Of a stretch of 64,000 bases of DNA, positions 55,553 through 64,000 are shown piece after piece (positions within the stretch are counted from its first letter, which is position 1; each line of letters begins with the position of its first letter). The notes beneath the pieces are model-generated. The model saw nothing but the letters and a program-made list of their open reading frames with translations. It was not told where the DNA came from and did not search any database. This DNA comes from Neurospora intermedia (lineage: Eukaryota > Ascomycota > Sordariomycetes > Sordariales > Sordariaceae), in NCBI GenBank assembly GCA_037102815.1, contig BTPP01000003.1, positions 5,642,001-5,706,000 on the forward strand. The letters run 5' to 3'. Made by a program: the position numbers and the translations under genes.

Positions 55553-58328
55553 ATGGCGCTCCTCAGATACCCCGCCCCCGTCGACTACGACGCGCAAATG
55601 TGTAGGTGATGAATAAATAATCTACAACTCCAAGCCGACGACGAGGGAAAAGTTTGATTTGATGACGGCTTCTCGATCGAAGCACGGAGGATGGATTGCA
55701 AGCAAGAGGCAGGCTGGGAGCTAACTACAACGATACGAACAACAGCCGCGTTTGAAAACTTTCTCGACGACTTCAAGACCTCGCCCCAAGACTCCATCAC
55801 CCATGCGCTAGGCAACATCGACATCAACGAGGACGACCTCAGCGACGAGTATGACTTTATGGACGAGGACGACGACGATGCCCAGCAACAGCGCCGCTCT
55901 GAAAGAGCTAGGAGACGCGCTCCCCGCCACAAGTACAAGGAGCTTCTCCAGGAACTGGCCGACCGCAAGATCAATGAGATAGTCATCGACCTGGACGACC
56001 TGCAATCATGGGAGGAGGATGTCAACGAGGGCCTCAAGCTCGTCGAGTCGGTAGAGCGCAACACCAAGCACTACGTCGAGGTGCTCTCGCGCGCCGTCGA
56101 CAAGCTGATGCCCCAGCCCAGCAACGACATCACATTCAAGGACGATGTGCTCGACGTTCTCATGGCCAACCGCCAACAGCGCAACCGCACCCTCACCGAG
56201 GCCGCCGAGAACCTGCGCGATCCCGACATGCTCAACGACACATACCCCGCCCAGCTCACCCGCCGCTATACCCTCGTCTTCAAGCCCAGGACCATGACCG
56301 CCGATGGCCCGCAAAAAGCCCTGTCGGTCCGCCAAGTGCGCGGCGACCACCTCGGCCACCTCATCACCATCCGCGGTATTGCCACCCGTGTGTCCGACGT
56401 CAAGCCCATTGTCCAGGTTGGCGCCTACACGTGCGACCGCTGCGGTTGCGAAATCTTCCAGCCCGTCACCGACAAGCAGTACGCCCCCCTGACTCTCTGC
56501 CCATCTAAGGACTGCAAGGAGAACCAGGCCAAGGGTCAGCTGTACCCGTCGTCGCGGGCTTCCAAGTTCCTGCCCTTCCAGGAGATCAAGATCCAGGAAC
56601 TCGCCGAGCAGGTCCCCATCGGTCAGATTCCCCGTACCCTGACCGTTCTTGCGTACGGCAGTTTGGTCAGGAATGTCCACCCCGGCGACATTGTCGACAT
56701 TTCGGGAATTTTCCTCCCCACTCCTTATACCGGCTTCAAGGCCATGCGCGCCGGTCTTTTGACCGACACCTACCTCGAGGCCCACCACATTGTCCAGCAC
56801 AAGAAGGCCTACACCGAGATGCAGATCGACCCCTCCCTGCTCCGCCGTATCGCCAAGTTCCAGCAGACCGGCAACACGTACGAGTATCTTGCCAAGTCCA
56901 TCGCCCCCGAAATCTACGGCCACCTCGACGTCAAGAAGGCCCTCCTCCTTTTGTTGGTCGGCGGTGTCACCAAGGAAGTCGGCGACGGCATGAAGATCCG
57001 CGGTGACATCAACATCTGCCTGATGGGTGACCCCGGTGTGGCCAAATCGCAACTGCTCAAGTACATCTCCAAGGTAGCCCCGCGCGGCGTGTACACGTCT
57101 GGCCGCGGTTCCTCGGGCGTCGGTCTCACAGCCGCCGTGATGCGCGACCCTGTGACAGACGAGATGGTTCTCGAAGGCGGCGCCCTCGTGCTCGCCGACA
57201 ACGGCATCTGCTGCATCGATGAGTTCGACAAGATGGACGACAACGACCGCACCGCCATCCACGAAGTCATGGAACAGCAAACCATCTCCATCTCCAAGGC
57301 CGGCATCTCCACGACTCTCAACGCGCGCACCTCCATCCTCGCGGCCGCCAACCCGCTTTACGGCCGTTACAACACCCGTCTCTCGGCCGTCGAGAACATC
57401 AACCTCCCCGCCGCTTTGCTCTCCCGTTTCGACATCATGTTCCTCCTTCTCGACACGCCCACGCGCGACACGGACGCCCAACTCGCCAAGCACGTCGCCT
57501 ACGTGCACATGCACAACCGCCACCCCGACATTGGCACGGGTACCGGCCCCGACTCATCCGTCTTTTCCCCCGAGGAAGTCCGTGCCTACGTCGCCAAAGC
57601 CCGCGAGTACCGCCCCGTCGTCCCGCAAGCAGTCTCCGAATACATGGTCAAGACGTACGTCCGCCTGCGCGCACAGCAGAAACGCGCAGAGAAGAAGAAC
57701 CAGAACTTTGGCCATACCACCCCCCGTACCCTTTTGGGAGTGGTCCGTCTCGCGCAGGCTTTGGCGCGGCTGAGATTCAGCAATACCGTCACGCAGGATG
57801 ATGTTGATGAAGCTCTCCGTCTGGTGGAAGCGAGCAAGGAGTCGTTGGCGCAGGATGATAGGAATACTGGCAATAAGAGGGCGATGAATGCTAGTAGTAG
57901 GATCTATAACCTTGTGAAGGGGCTGGCGGATAGTGGGGCGTGCAGGCCCGATGATGGCCAGGAGGACGACGAAGAGGATGAGTTTGGAGTGGAGATGAGT
58001 TTGAGAAAGGTCAAGGAACGGGTGATTGCCAAGGGGTTTACGGAGCAGCAGTGGTTGAGTGCGCTGGATGAGTATACGGATTTGGATGTGAGTTTTCATA
58101 CCCCCTTTTTTTTCTTTTCTTTTTTCTTTCTCCCTTCCTTCTCTCTTTTTCCTTTTTCTTCTCTGCCTTTCTTTTCTTAGTTTTCTTTGCCCCTTACTTG
58201 TCCCTGGAGTAATGATGATGGTGATGCTAACAAAAAATAATAACCAGGTCTGGCAAACGGCTGGTAACGGAACGAGACTGGTGTTCATTACTGCGGGGGG
58301 TGAGAGGGAAGGTAGTGAGGATCTTTGA
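55553..58328 (+). CDS. mcm7: DNA replication licensing factor MCM7
   Basis: Subunit of the MCM2-7 replicative helicase, loaded at origins in G1. Three exons: 55553-55601, 55746-58087 and 58248-58328, giving 823 residues. The first junction gives [17 protein letters not shown], as in other MCM7 N-termini ([15 protein letters not shown]). The last exon adds 26 residues ([19 protein letters not shown]) after a 160-bp pyrimidine-rich intron. The zinc site is at about 245 ([14 protein letters not shown], then CPSKDC). Walker A is near 444 ([15 protein letters not shown]), Walker B is [12 protein letters not shown], and the arginine finger is [22 protein letters not shown] and [16 protein letters not shown] point to MCM7 rather than other MCMs. 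The N-terminus has an acidic stretch ([17 protein letters not shown]) common in fungal MCM7. Confidence 0.96.
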
Positions 58329-59033
58329 GAGACCAAGAGGTTATAGATGGGGGGTGATTGTGATTGGATTTTTGCTGTTGTTGGGGTTTACGGGAAAACT
58401 TGTTCAGCTCTTTATTTTTTTATTTTTTTTTTTCGATGATTTCGATGTTTGTGATTTGGTATGAATGGATGGGTATCTTGTTTCCATCCAAAATAGGGCG
58501 TTGTATGGGTTGAAATGATGACTGAGTTTTGGGTCTTCTGAACGTGGTGTCGAGTAGTAAAAAATGGTGTGGGTGAATTGTGAAATTCATTTGCAGTGAG
58601 ATTCGGACAAACTTGCGCTTGGTAGTTCTTCTGGTCTGATTACCTTGGATCCAGTTGACAGTAGACACTTGGTGAGGCATAGACATGACATAGCTGTTAG
58701 AGGTCCCGATACCGTTGAAGTTGAAGATTCAAAGTTGCAGAGAAGTGATTTTGGATCTTCAATCAAACGGCATCTGACCTGGAAAACTTCAACCAAGTTC
58801 ATCGGATCAAAGAAGCATCGCTCAGGTTTCATCTCATTACAACAAACCTACCAGATGTCAGTCATATAAACCCTCTAAATCTCTTACTAAAAGTACAGGC
58901 TGATATTTTCAATCCCACCCCAATCTAACTAACCCCTATTTTCTAGAGTTACAAAGAGTCCATCATACTCACCTATCTATCACACGTACACACACATTCT
59001 CACCTACCTATATACCCCCCCCTCATACCTGAC
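58329..59033. other. Convergent intergenic region MCM7 / mS29
   Basis: This holds the 3' flanks of two convergent genes. A T-rich run is seen near 58410-58435. No gene is recognised. Confidence 0.55.
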
Positions 59034-60530
59034 CTAAGCCTTCATAGTCAAAAGCGAAGCCCTCTCCATCTCGCCCACAACGCCATTCCCGCTCAACGTC
59101 CACTTCTCACTGACCATGCTCTCATCCACCCTCTTCTTCAACATGCCACTCGCAGCCCAGTACTCCAATAGACCGCGCGCCTCCACCTTGCTCACGCCCT
59201 TGAGCCTCAGAATCTCCACGCTCTTCATGACCGCCTCCACGCGATCATCGTACTTCTTGCTATACGGGTCCCTCTTGGGCACCTCCTTCTCGCCCGCCTT
59301 CTCCGCCTCGCGCTGCGCAATCGCCAACTCCATACTCGCGCTCCTAGGCGAGTTTCCGCGCGTCGTAGCGCCGAGGATAGCACCGCCATTGGGCATCACG
59401 GTGGCACCAGACAAGCAGTCGGTAAACAATTTCACCAAAGCCAAGTCGTGCGAGTGGATCAGCTCAAAGGCCGGGTTGCGGTAGTCCGACACCTTCATGA
59501 TGTGGGCGAGGCCGTCGAGCGAGAACAGGATGGGCGGGCGGCCGGGCACGTTCTCGGCGTTGAGTTCGCGCCAGAGAGCCTGGAAGACGGTCCAGGCGCC
59601 GTCGGCTTCCTTGGCGCTGTTGATGAGCTGCAGCAGGGGCGAGTTGACGGGGATGATTTGCGGGAGGTCGGCGTGCGAGTAGACCGTGTTCATGCGCGAC
59701 AGGACCTTTTCGTTGGCGCGCTTGAAGGATTGCAGGAGCTTGAGCGTGTAGGTGGGTTGTGTCCACAGCGGCGAGTTTTCAATGGGGGCGTATTCGGTCA
59801 CGGCCGTGGTTAGTTCTTGGGCTGTTTTCGTCACACACACACATACATGTCAGCAAGTTCGTTGTCTTTGAAAACTGGTTAATTTACTAGGGAGAAAAAA
59901 AGACCTACCCTCTGGAATGTGCAACACCACCCAGTCGTTCATAAACGCATGCGTCATGGCCTGCAGCAGCAGCAAGCTCTTGCCCGTTATCCTGTTGCCC
60001 TCAATGACCATGCGAATCGTCTTGCCGTCGGCGCCGGCCGCCTTCATCTTCTTGGTCAGGTCAACCGTCTCCTGGCGGATGAGCACCGAGGGCTGGCGGA
60101 AGATGCCCCAGCACTGCGTGGGCTTGAAGGCCTCCATGGCGCGCAGGCCATCCACCACGTCCTCGGGCAGGGCCTTGACGGAGCCGACATTGTCCTGCTT
60201 GGCCAGGTCGTTGGGGCGCAGGGTCTCGAGGCCGGGCACGGGCAGGGCGTTATTGTTGCTGAGCACAATCTTCTTGCGGTAGGCCTTGCGCTCGCCGGGC
60301 AGAGGCGGCTTGCCCGAGGATACCACGTTCTTCTTCTTGGTCTTCTTGAAGCGCAGCTTCTGGGGGCGGTTGGCGTTCTGTCGGCCTCCCGTGTTGGCGG
60401 AGGAGGCGCCCTTGGTGGCGGCGGTCGCTGTGAAGGTGAGGCTGCCGCCACCGACCTGGAGCATCTGGCGGGGGACCAGGGCCACGGCGGAGGGGCGCAC
60501 GAGGCACCTCAGGCAGTTGGACGCCGACAT
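59034..60530 (-). CDS. rsm23: Mitochondrial small-subunit ribosomal protein mS29 (Rsm23/DAP3)
   Basis: GTP-binding protein of the mitochondrial ribosome small subunit. Two exons on the minus strand: 60530-59909 and 59821-59034, giving 469 residues; the 87-bp intron joins VLHIPE-AQELTTAV. The start at 60530 (MSASNCLRCLVRPSAVALV) is chosen because it gives a basic, Ser/Arg-rich mitochondrial presequence; in-frame codons run further upstream but lie in promoter-like text. The P-loop is near 175 (IEGNRITGKSLLLLQAM). Later landmarks are PVNSPLLQLI, PPILFSLDGLAHIM, YRNPAFELIHSHDLALV and the C-terminal EARGLLEYWAASGML. The family is firm; length is normal for fungi. Confidence 0.94.
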
Positions 60531-61161
60531 GTGTGCGGGTGGTCGGCCGGTCGGACGGTCGGTCGGTTGGTCGGACTGCTGTGGTGTGTGTGGTGTGGTT
60601 GAAACACAGCTGGGAGCCCGTGGAAAGCTACCGGGCAAATAATATCGTCGCGAGTCAACACAAACCGGGACGGAGACGGGGACCTGTGATGCCCGGGCAC
60701 ACGGCAAGCGGAGCGGGAGCGGGCGCGCGTTGGAAAGTTCGCAAGCTCGGACCAACTTCCACTTGGCGACCCGTCCCTCCAAATTCCCCGGCGCCAAGAA
60801 GTCGACGGTTTACCTGATTAGGGTCTTCCAGCCAATGAGAACATCAGATTGCAATTGACAGCGGTCCCGCACCATCTCCAAGCTCGAATCTGCCGCCTAT
60901 TACCGCCTAAATTTTCAGTAGATCGAGAACCAGCAGCACCTCTCCCGTCCTTCCAGAGAATGTGATCCCCAGTTCTGCCAACTGAACGACAAAAAGATAC
61001 CCCAAGTCAACTGTTTGTTTCCACCACCATCACCATCACCAAGGCAGCCTAACGAAATCCCACACGGCGCGCCGATAACAACCAAAAACATCCAGTCATC
61101 AACCTAAACCTAACCATTCAATCAATCAACCCGCGCCCATCAGAACCAAACCACCGTCAAA
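60531..61161. promoter_or_regulatory. Divergent promoter region, mS29 / Rrs1
   Basis: A 631-bp spacer separates a mitochondrial ribosomal protein gene and a cytosolic ribosome biogenesis gene transcribed away from each other. A GGTCGGTCGG-type repeat lies at 60541-60573. CCTAAACCTAACC text sits about 60 bp upstream of the Rrs1 start. Confidence 0.55.
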
Positions 61162-61755
61162 ATGTCCGACGCAACCACCACCACCAAACTCCCCGTCACA
61201 GTCGACAAACCCACCCCCTACACCTTCGACCTCGGCCTCCTCCTCGCCAACGACCCCAACCCCCTCCTCCTCGACCGCTCCTCCCCACTCGAGTCCCAAC
61301 TCGCCTCCATCGCCCGCGACGGGTGCCAATCCCTCATCAACCAACTCCTCACGGCCTGCCCCATCTCTTCCACCCCCGCCGGCGTCTTACTGTCCCTCCC
61401 TCCTCCTCAAACCCCTCTCCCGCGCGAGAAACCCGTGCCGACGCCCAAGGCCGAGACGAAATGGAGCCAGTTCGCCAAGCGCCGCGGCATCAAGCCCAAG
61501 ACGCGCGAGCAGCGCCGTAACCTGCAGTATGACGAGACGACCGGAGAATGGGGCCGCAAGTGGGGATACAAGGGCGCCAACAAGGCGGGCGAGGATGCGC
61601 CGATTATCGAGGTCAAGAAGAGCCAGGAGGAGAAGCGGATGGCGGAGGGCAAGAGTGTGAGGGGGGATAAGAGACGGGAGATTAGAGAGCGGGTGAAGAG
61701 GAATGAGAGGAAGATGAGGGCGAATGAGCGGAGGGAGAGTGGGAGGAAGAAGTGA
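61162..61755 (+). CDS. rrs1: Ribosome biogenesis regulatory protein Rrs1
   Basis: Nucleolar factor that with Rpf2 brings the 5S RNP into the pre-60S subunit. One intronless frame encodes 197 residues, the family's usual length. The N-terminus has PYTFDLGLLLANDPNPL and QLASIARDGCQSLINQLL. The central signature is PVPTPKAETKWSQFAKRRGI followed by KPKTREQRRNLQYDETTGEW and GRKWGYKGANK. The C-terminus is a basic helix (KRREIRERVKRNERKM), as expected for an RNA-binding nucleolar protein. The ATG at 61162 is the first of the frame, with AAAATG context. Confidence 0.96.
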   Translation: MSDATTTTKLPVTVDKPTPYTFDLGLLLANDPNPLLLDRSSPLESQLASIARDGCQSLINQLLTACPISSTPAGVLLSLPPPQTPLPREKPVPTPKAETKWSQFAKRRGIKPKTREQRRNLQYDETTGEWGRKWGYKGANKAGEDAPIIEVKKSQEEKRMAEGKSVRGDKRREIRERVKRNERKMRANERRESGRKK

Positions 61756-62676
61756 GCGGCTTTCGATTCCATGGTTAATGTGATTGGCGGTAGGGGTACT
61801 GGATTCTGAGAGATGGAGATGAAGAGGAAGAAACGGAAAGACATGTGGAGGAAGCTTGGAAGGAAGGAAGCACAGAAGGAAGGGAGGTCATAAGATGAGT
61901 AACTGAAAGTGAAGTGCTGGCCCGTGTATCAGCATCAGCATCAGCATCATCAGCAGGCCTCCCTTCCCTCGGGAGAGACAGGACAAAGAAGACAAGACAC
62001 AAGACAAGAGGCTTCGTTGTTCCTTTACCTTATCTACTAGGCATTTCGGGCCTGGGCATTTCGGGCGTTCAAGGTTGTTTATATACTTAGTTACTTACTG
62101 TACTACTGGGAGGATTCTGCTACACACATACATGACAAAGGTATTTTGATCCAACTGGTTCCACGATGAGATCACTAAATGGCGTTAATGGCTGTATCAA
62201 AAAAGGCATCATCATAGAACAAACCTCTCAAAAAGTCCGTGAACCTCTTCTTCACATGAAGCTTATTTTCTTGATTCCCTTGCTGTGTTTATCGTATGTG
62301 TTGATGCTCAATAGAACGCTCATGGGTCCCTTGGTAATGAGTCTTCTTCTTTCCTCTTGTTAGTGTCACGTAAAGACACAGCAAAATGCCATCATCACCA
62401 TCATCTCGACCTTTGTAAATTTTTACGCATTCACTGAGTTTAGGTATCTTGTACATAACGAATTAAATTTCTTGATGCAATTCGAATCGAATCAGATCAG
62501 ATCAGATCACTTCAATTCAATTTACCACCCGCACACCACCTACACGTCTAGGTACAGTGATATCTCGCTTTACTATCACCCACCACTCTTTTTGCCTCTA
62601 TCTTACACTCCACTATATCTTCTTTTTCCCTCGCACCATCCATCCATCCATGCATCTATGGATGGTGTCTACCTCC

Positions 62677-62679
<3 letters not shown>

Positions 62680-62724
<45 letters not shown>
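62680..62724. repeat. Microsatellite (TC)n, about 22 units
   Basis: A long uninterrupted CT/TC dinucleotide tract between genes, useful as a strain marker and prone to length change. Confidence 0.92.
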
Positions 62725-62726
<2 letters not shown>

Positions 62727-63663
62727 AGCCATCCACTTCAAGTCAACTCAATTTTTCGCTCCGTTTCTTTCGCTTCACTTCGCCACATTTGGTGTGTCCT
62801 TATTGTCCTGAACTTCTTCTTCTTCTTCTTAGCCATCGCCACTTAGTCGATCAGTCAGTCTGCTCGCTGTCGATTACCCAGAATTTACCACACGACACGC
62901 GATGTACCAGTCAACAAGTTGATTACTTTCTTTGTTGCTCCTGGTAAGGTAGAAGATATTCCAGCTTCGTTCTTGTTTCTCCTCTTCTTCTCTCCATTCC
63001 ATTTCTCTGGTCAGGTTGTGTGGTCTAAAGCAACTGTGTTTGGTGAACGACGATGGACAACTTCAAAGCTACGTAGCCATGTCGATAGGCAGATAAGCAG
63101 CCGACAGGCATCTAAGTGGGCAACAGAGGCAGCAGGCAGCAGGCGGCATGTATCATAGGCAGGCAGGCAGGTAACGAAAAAGAAGAATGTGATAATAATA
63201 ATAATGATGATGATGATGATGATTTTCAACTAAACGACAACTGTAACGCGCGGAAGGGGGTATTTCAAAACGCAAAAACAAACAAACAAGCCAGCAACCA
63301 AGTTTACAGACAAAAAAAGAAAAATGAAACAAAAAAAGAAAGGGACAAAAAGGAAAAAAAAAGAAACCCGTAGATAACGATCGCATTGCATTGACTTGTT
63401 CTTCTTCTTCGACTTCTTCCTCTTCTTCTTCTTCTTGACCTCGACTTCTTCTTCGACTCAACTTGACTTTTAAAAAAAAAAAAAAAAAGGAAATATTCTT
63501 GTGGAAACTTGCTGTGTGTCTGTTGGATGTGTGTGAGTGGTAAACATGGTTTGATATGATAGGTAATAACTATAACGTTGTTCTTTGGTAAAGTAAACGA
63601 GAGATAAGAAAAGAAAAGGAGAAGTTCGTCCACAGCATAAAAGTCGTGTCTTGTGTGTGCATA

Positions 63664-63690
63664 TGTGTGTGTGTGTGTGTGTGTGTGTGT
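63664..63690. repeat. Microsatellite (GT)n, about 13 units
   Basis: An uninterrupted TG/GT dinucleotide tract; shorter TG runs flank it. Confidence 0.9.
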
Positions 63691-63967
63691 TCAAAGTTGT
63701 GATTTGTGTGTGTGAGTGCTGACTCTGTGTTTGAGTTTAAGTGGTCTCAGTACAACTGCGAGCTTTGGGTTTGGTGCCATGTCCCCTCTTTGCCCTCAAG
63801 CGACTGTGGCCGTGTCCGCAACCGACTTATTGAACCACTCGCAAAAACCTCCCTTTTAAAAAAAAGTCCGAAAACCTTGTAAGTAAATGAAAGGAGGAAG
63901 CGAAGAAAGACCAGATTGTTCAAACAGCATAGCCCTCTAAAACCCCATCGGCGACAGTGGTTTTATG

Positions 63968-64000
63968 GGCGAAAGAGCCGGTAGCTCACCCGGTTGTAGT
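63968..64000 (+). other. Possible 5' end of a tRNA or tRNA-derived element, cut by the window
   Basis: The last bases (GAGCCGGTAGCTCACCCGGT) resemble a pol III A box and D arm. The window ends before an anticodon or T arm could confirm a tRNA or a SINE-like element. Confidence 0.25.

Larger units (their letters stand above)
61756..63967. other. Intergenic, microsatellite-rich
   Basis: No gene is recognised over about 2.2 kb. It contains a (TC)n tract (62680-62724), CATC and ATG trinucleotide runs, CTT-rich text at 63400-63460, an A-run near 63472-63488, and a (GT)n tract (63664-63690). Confidence 0.55.

Noticed and set aside
56006-57523. 505-codon open frame on the minus strand inside MCM7
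   Set aside because: It is exactly antisense to the MCM7 exon and arises from GC-rich third positions; the plus strand has a complete, conserved MCM7.
62680-63690. Regular short repeats considered as a CRISPR-like array
   Set aside because: They are di- and trinucleotide microsatellites without spacers, in a eukaryotic nuclear context.

Overview
The window looks like nuclear DNA of a filamentous ascomycete, most likely Neurospora or Sordaria (Sordariaceae). The evidence is short introns (about 70-200 bp) with GTAAGT-type donors, split genes with fungal-type domains, low-complexity protein tails, a HET-domain gene, a tRNA with an intron, and a Polycomb H3K27 methyltransferase followed about 30 kb later by a BAH-PHD protein that matches the Neurospora EPR-1 architecture. 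All calls come from reading the sequence; no database was searched.

Layout. 1.8-8.3 kb: EZH2/SET-7-type H3K27 methyltransferase (+) with a very long low-complexity tail. 9.8-10.5 kb: small LSM-domain NatC subunit Naa38-like (-). 11.3-15.1 kb: Rad2/XPG repair nuclease (+). 16.8-26.0 kb: a tandem family of three secreted TOS1-like cell-wall proteins (+) plus a truncated fourth copy, with a 451-bp PIF/Harbinger-like MITE between copies B and C. 26.5 kb: tRNA-Ser(CGA) with a 16-nt intron (-). 27.2-29.6 kb: HET-domain gene (-). 31.1-32.1 kb: Par32/DUF3602 protein (+). 34.3-36.6 kb: Atg22 vacuolar transporter (+) with a 6-nt microexon. 38.2-40.0 kb: BAH-PHD H3K27me-reader-like protein (+). 40-47.8 kb: gene-poor stretch with a few uncertain coding-like segments and a degenerate tRNA-like element. 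47.8-50.1 kb: cystathionine gamma-synthase (-). 50.7-54.5 kb: peroxisomal AAA ATPase Pex1 (-). 55.6-58.3 kb: MCM7 replicative helicase subunit (+). 59.0-60.5 kb: mitoribosomal protein mS29/Rsm23 (-). 61.2-61.8 kb: Rrs1 ribosome biogenesis factor (+). 61.8-64 kb: non-coding with microsatellites.

How the genes relate. Both ends are conserved housekeeping genes (chromatin, repair, replication, ribosome, peroxisome). The middle (about 16-32 kb) is more accessory: tandem cell-wall paralogs with a relic, a MITE, a tRNA and a HET gene. Three gene pairs are divergent and could share promoters: Naa38/Rad2, Pex1/MCM7 and mS29/Rrs1. The most interesting points are the linkage of an H3K27me writer and a reader-like protein, an octamer (CCCTTCAC) repeated upstream of all three TOS1-like paralogs, unequal intron content among those paralogs, the Atg22 microexon, and a strongly over-represented intergenic palindrome (TAGGTACCTA).
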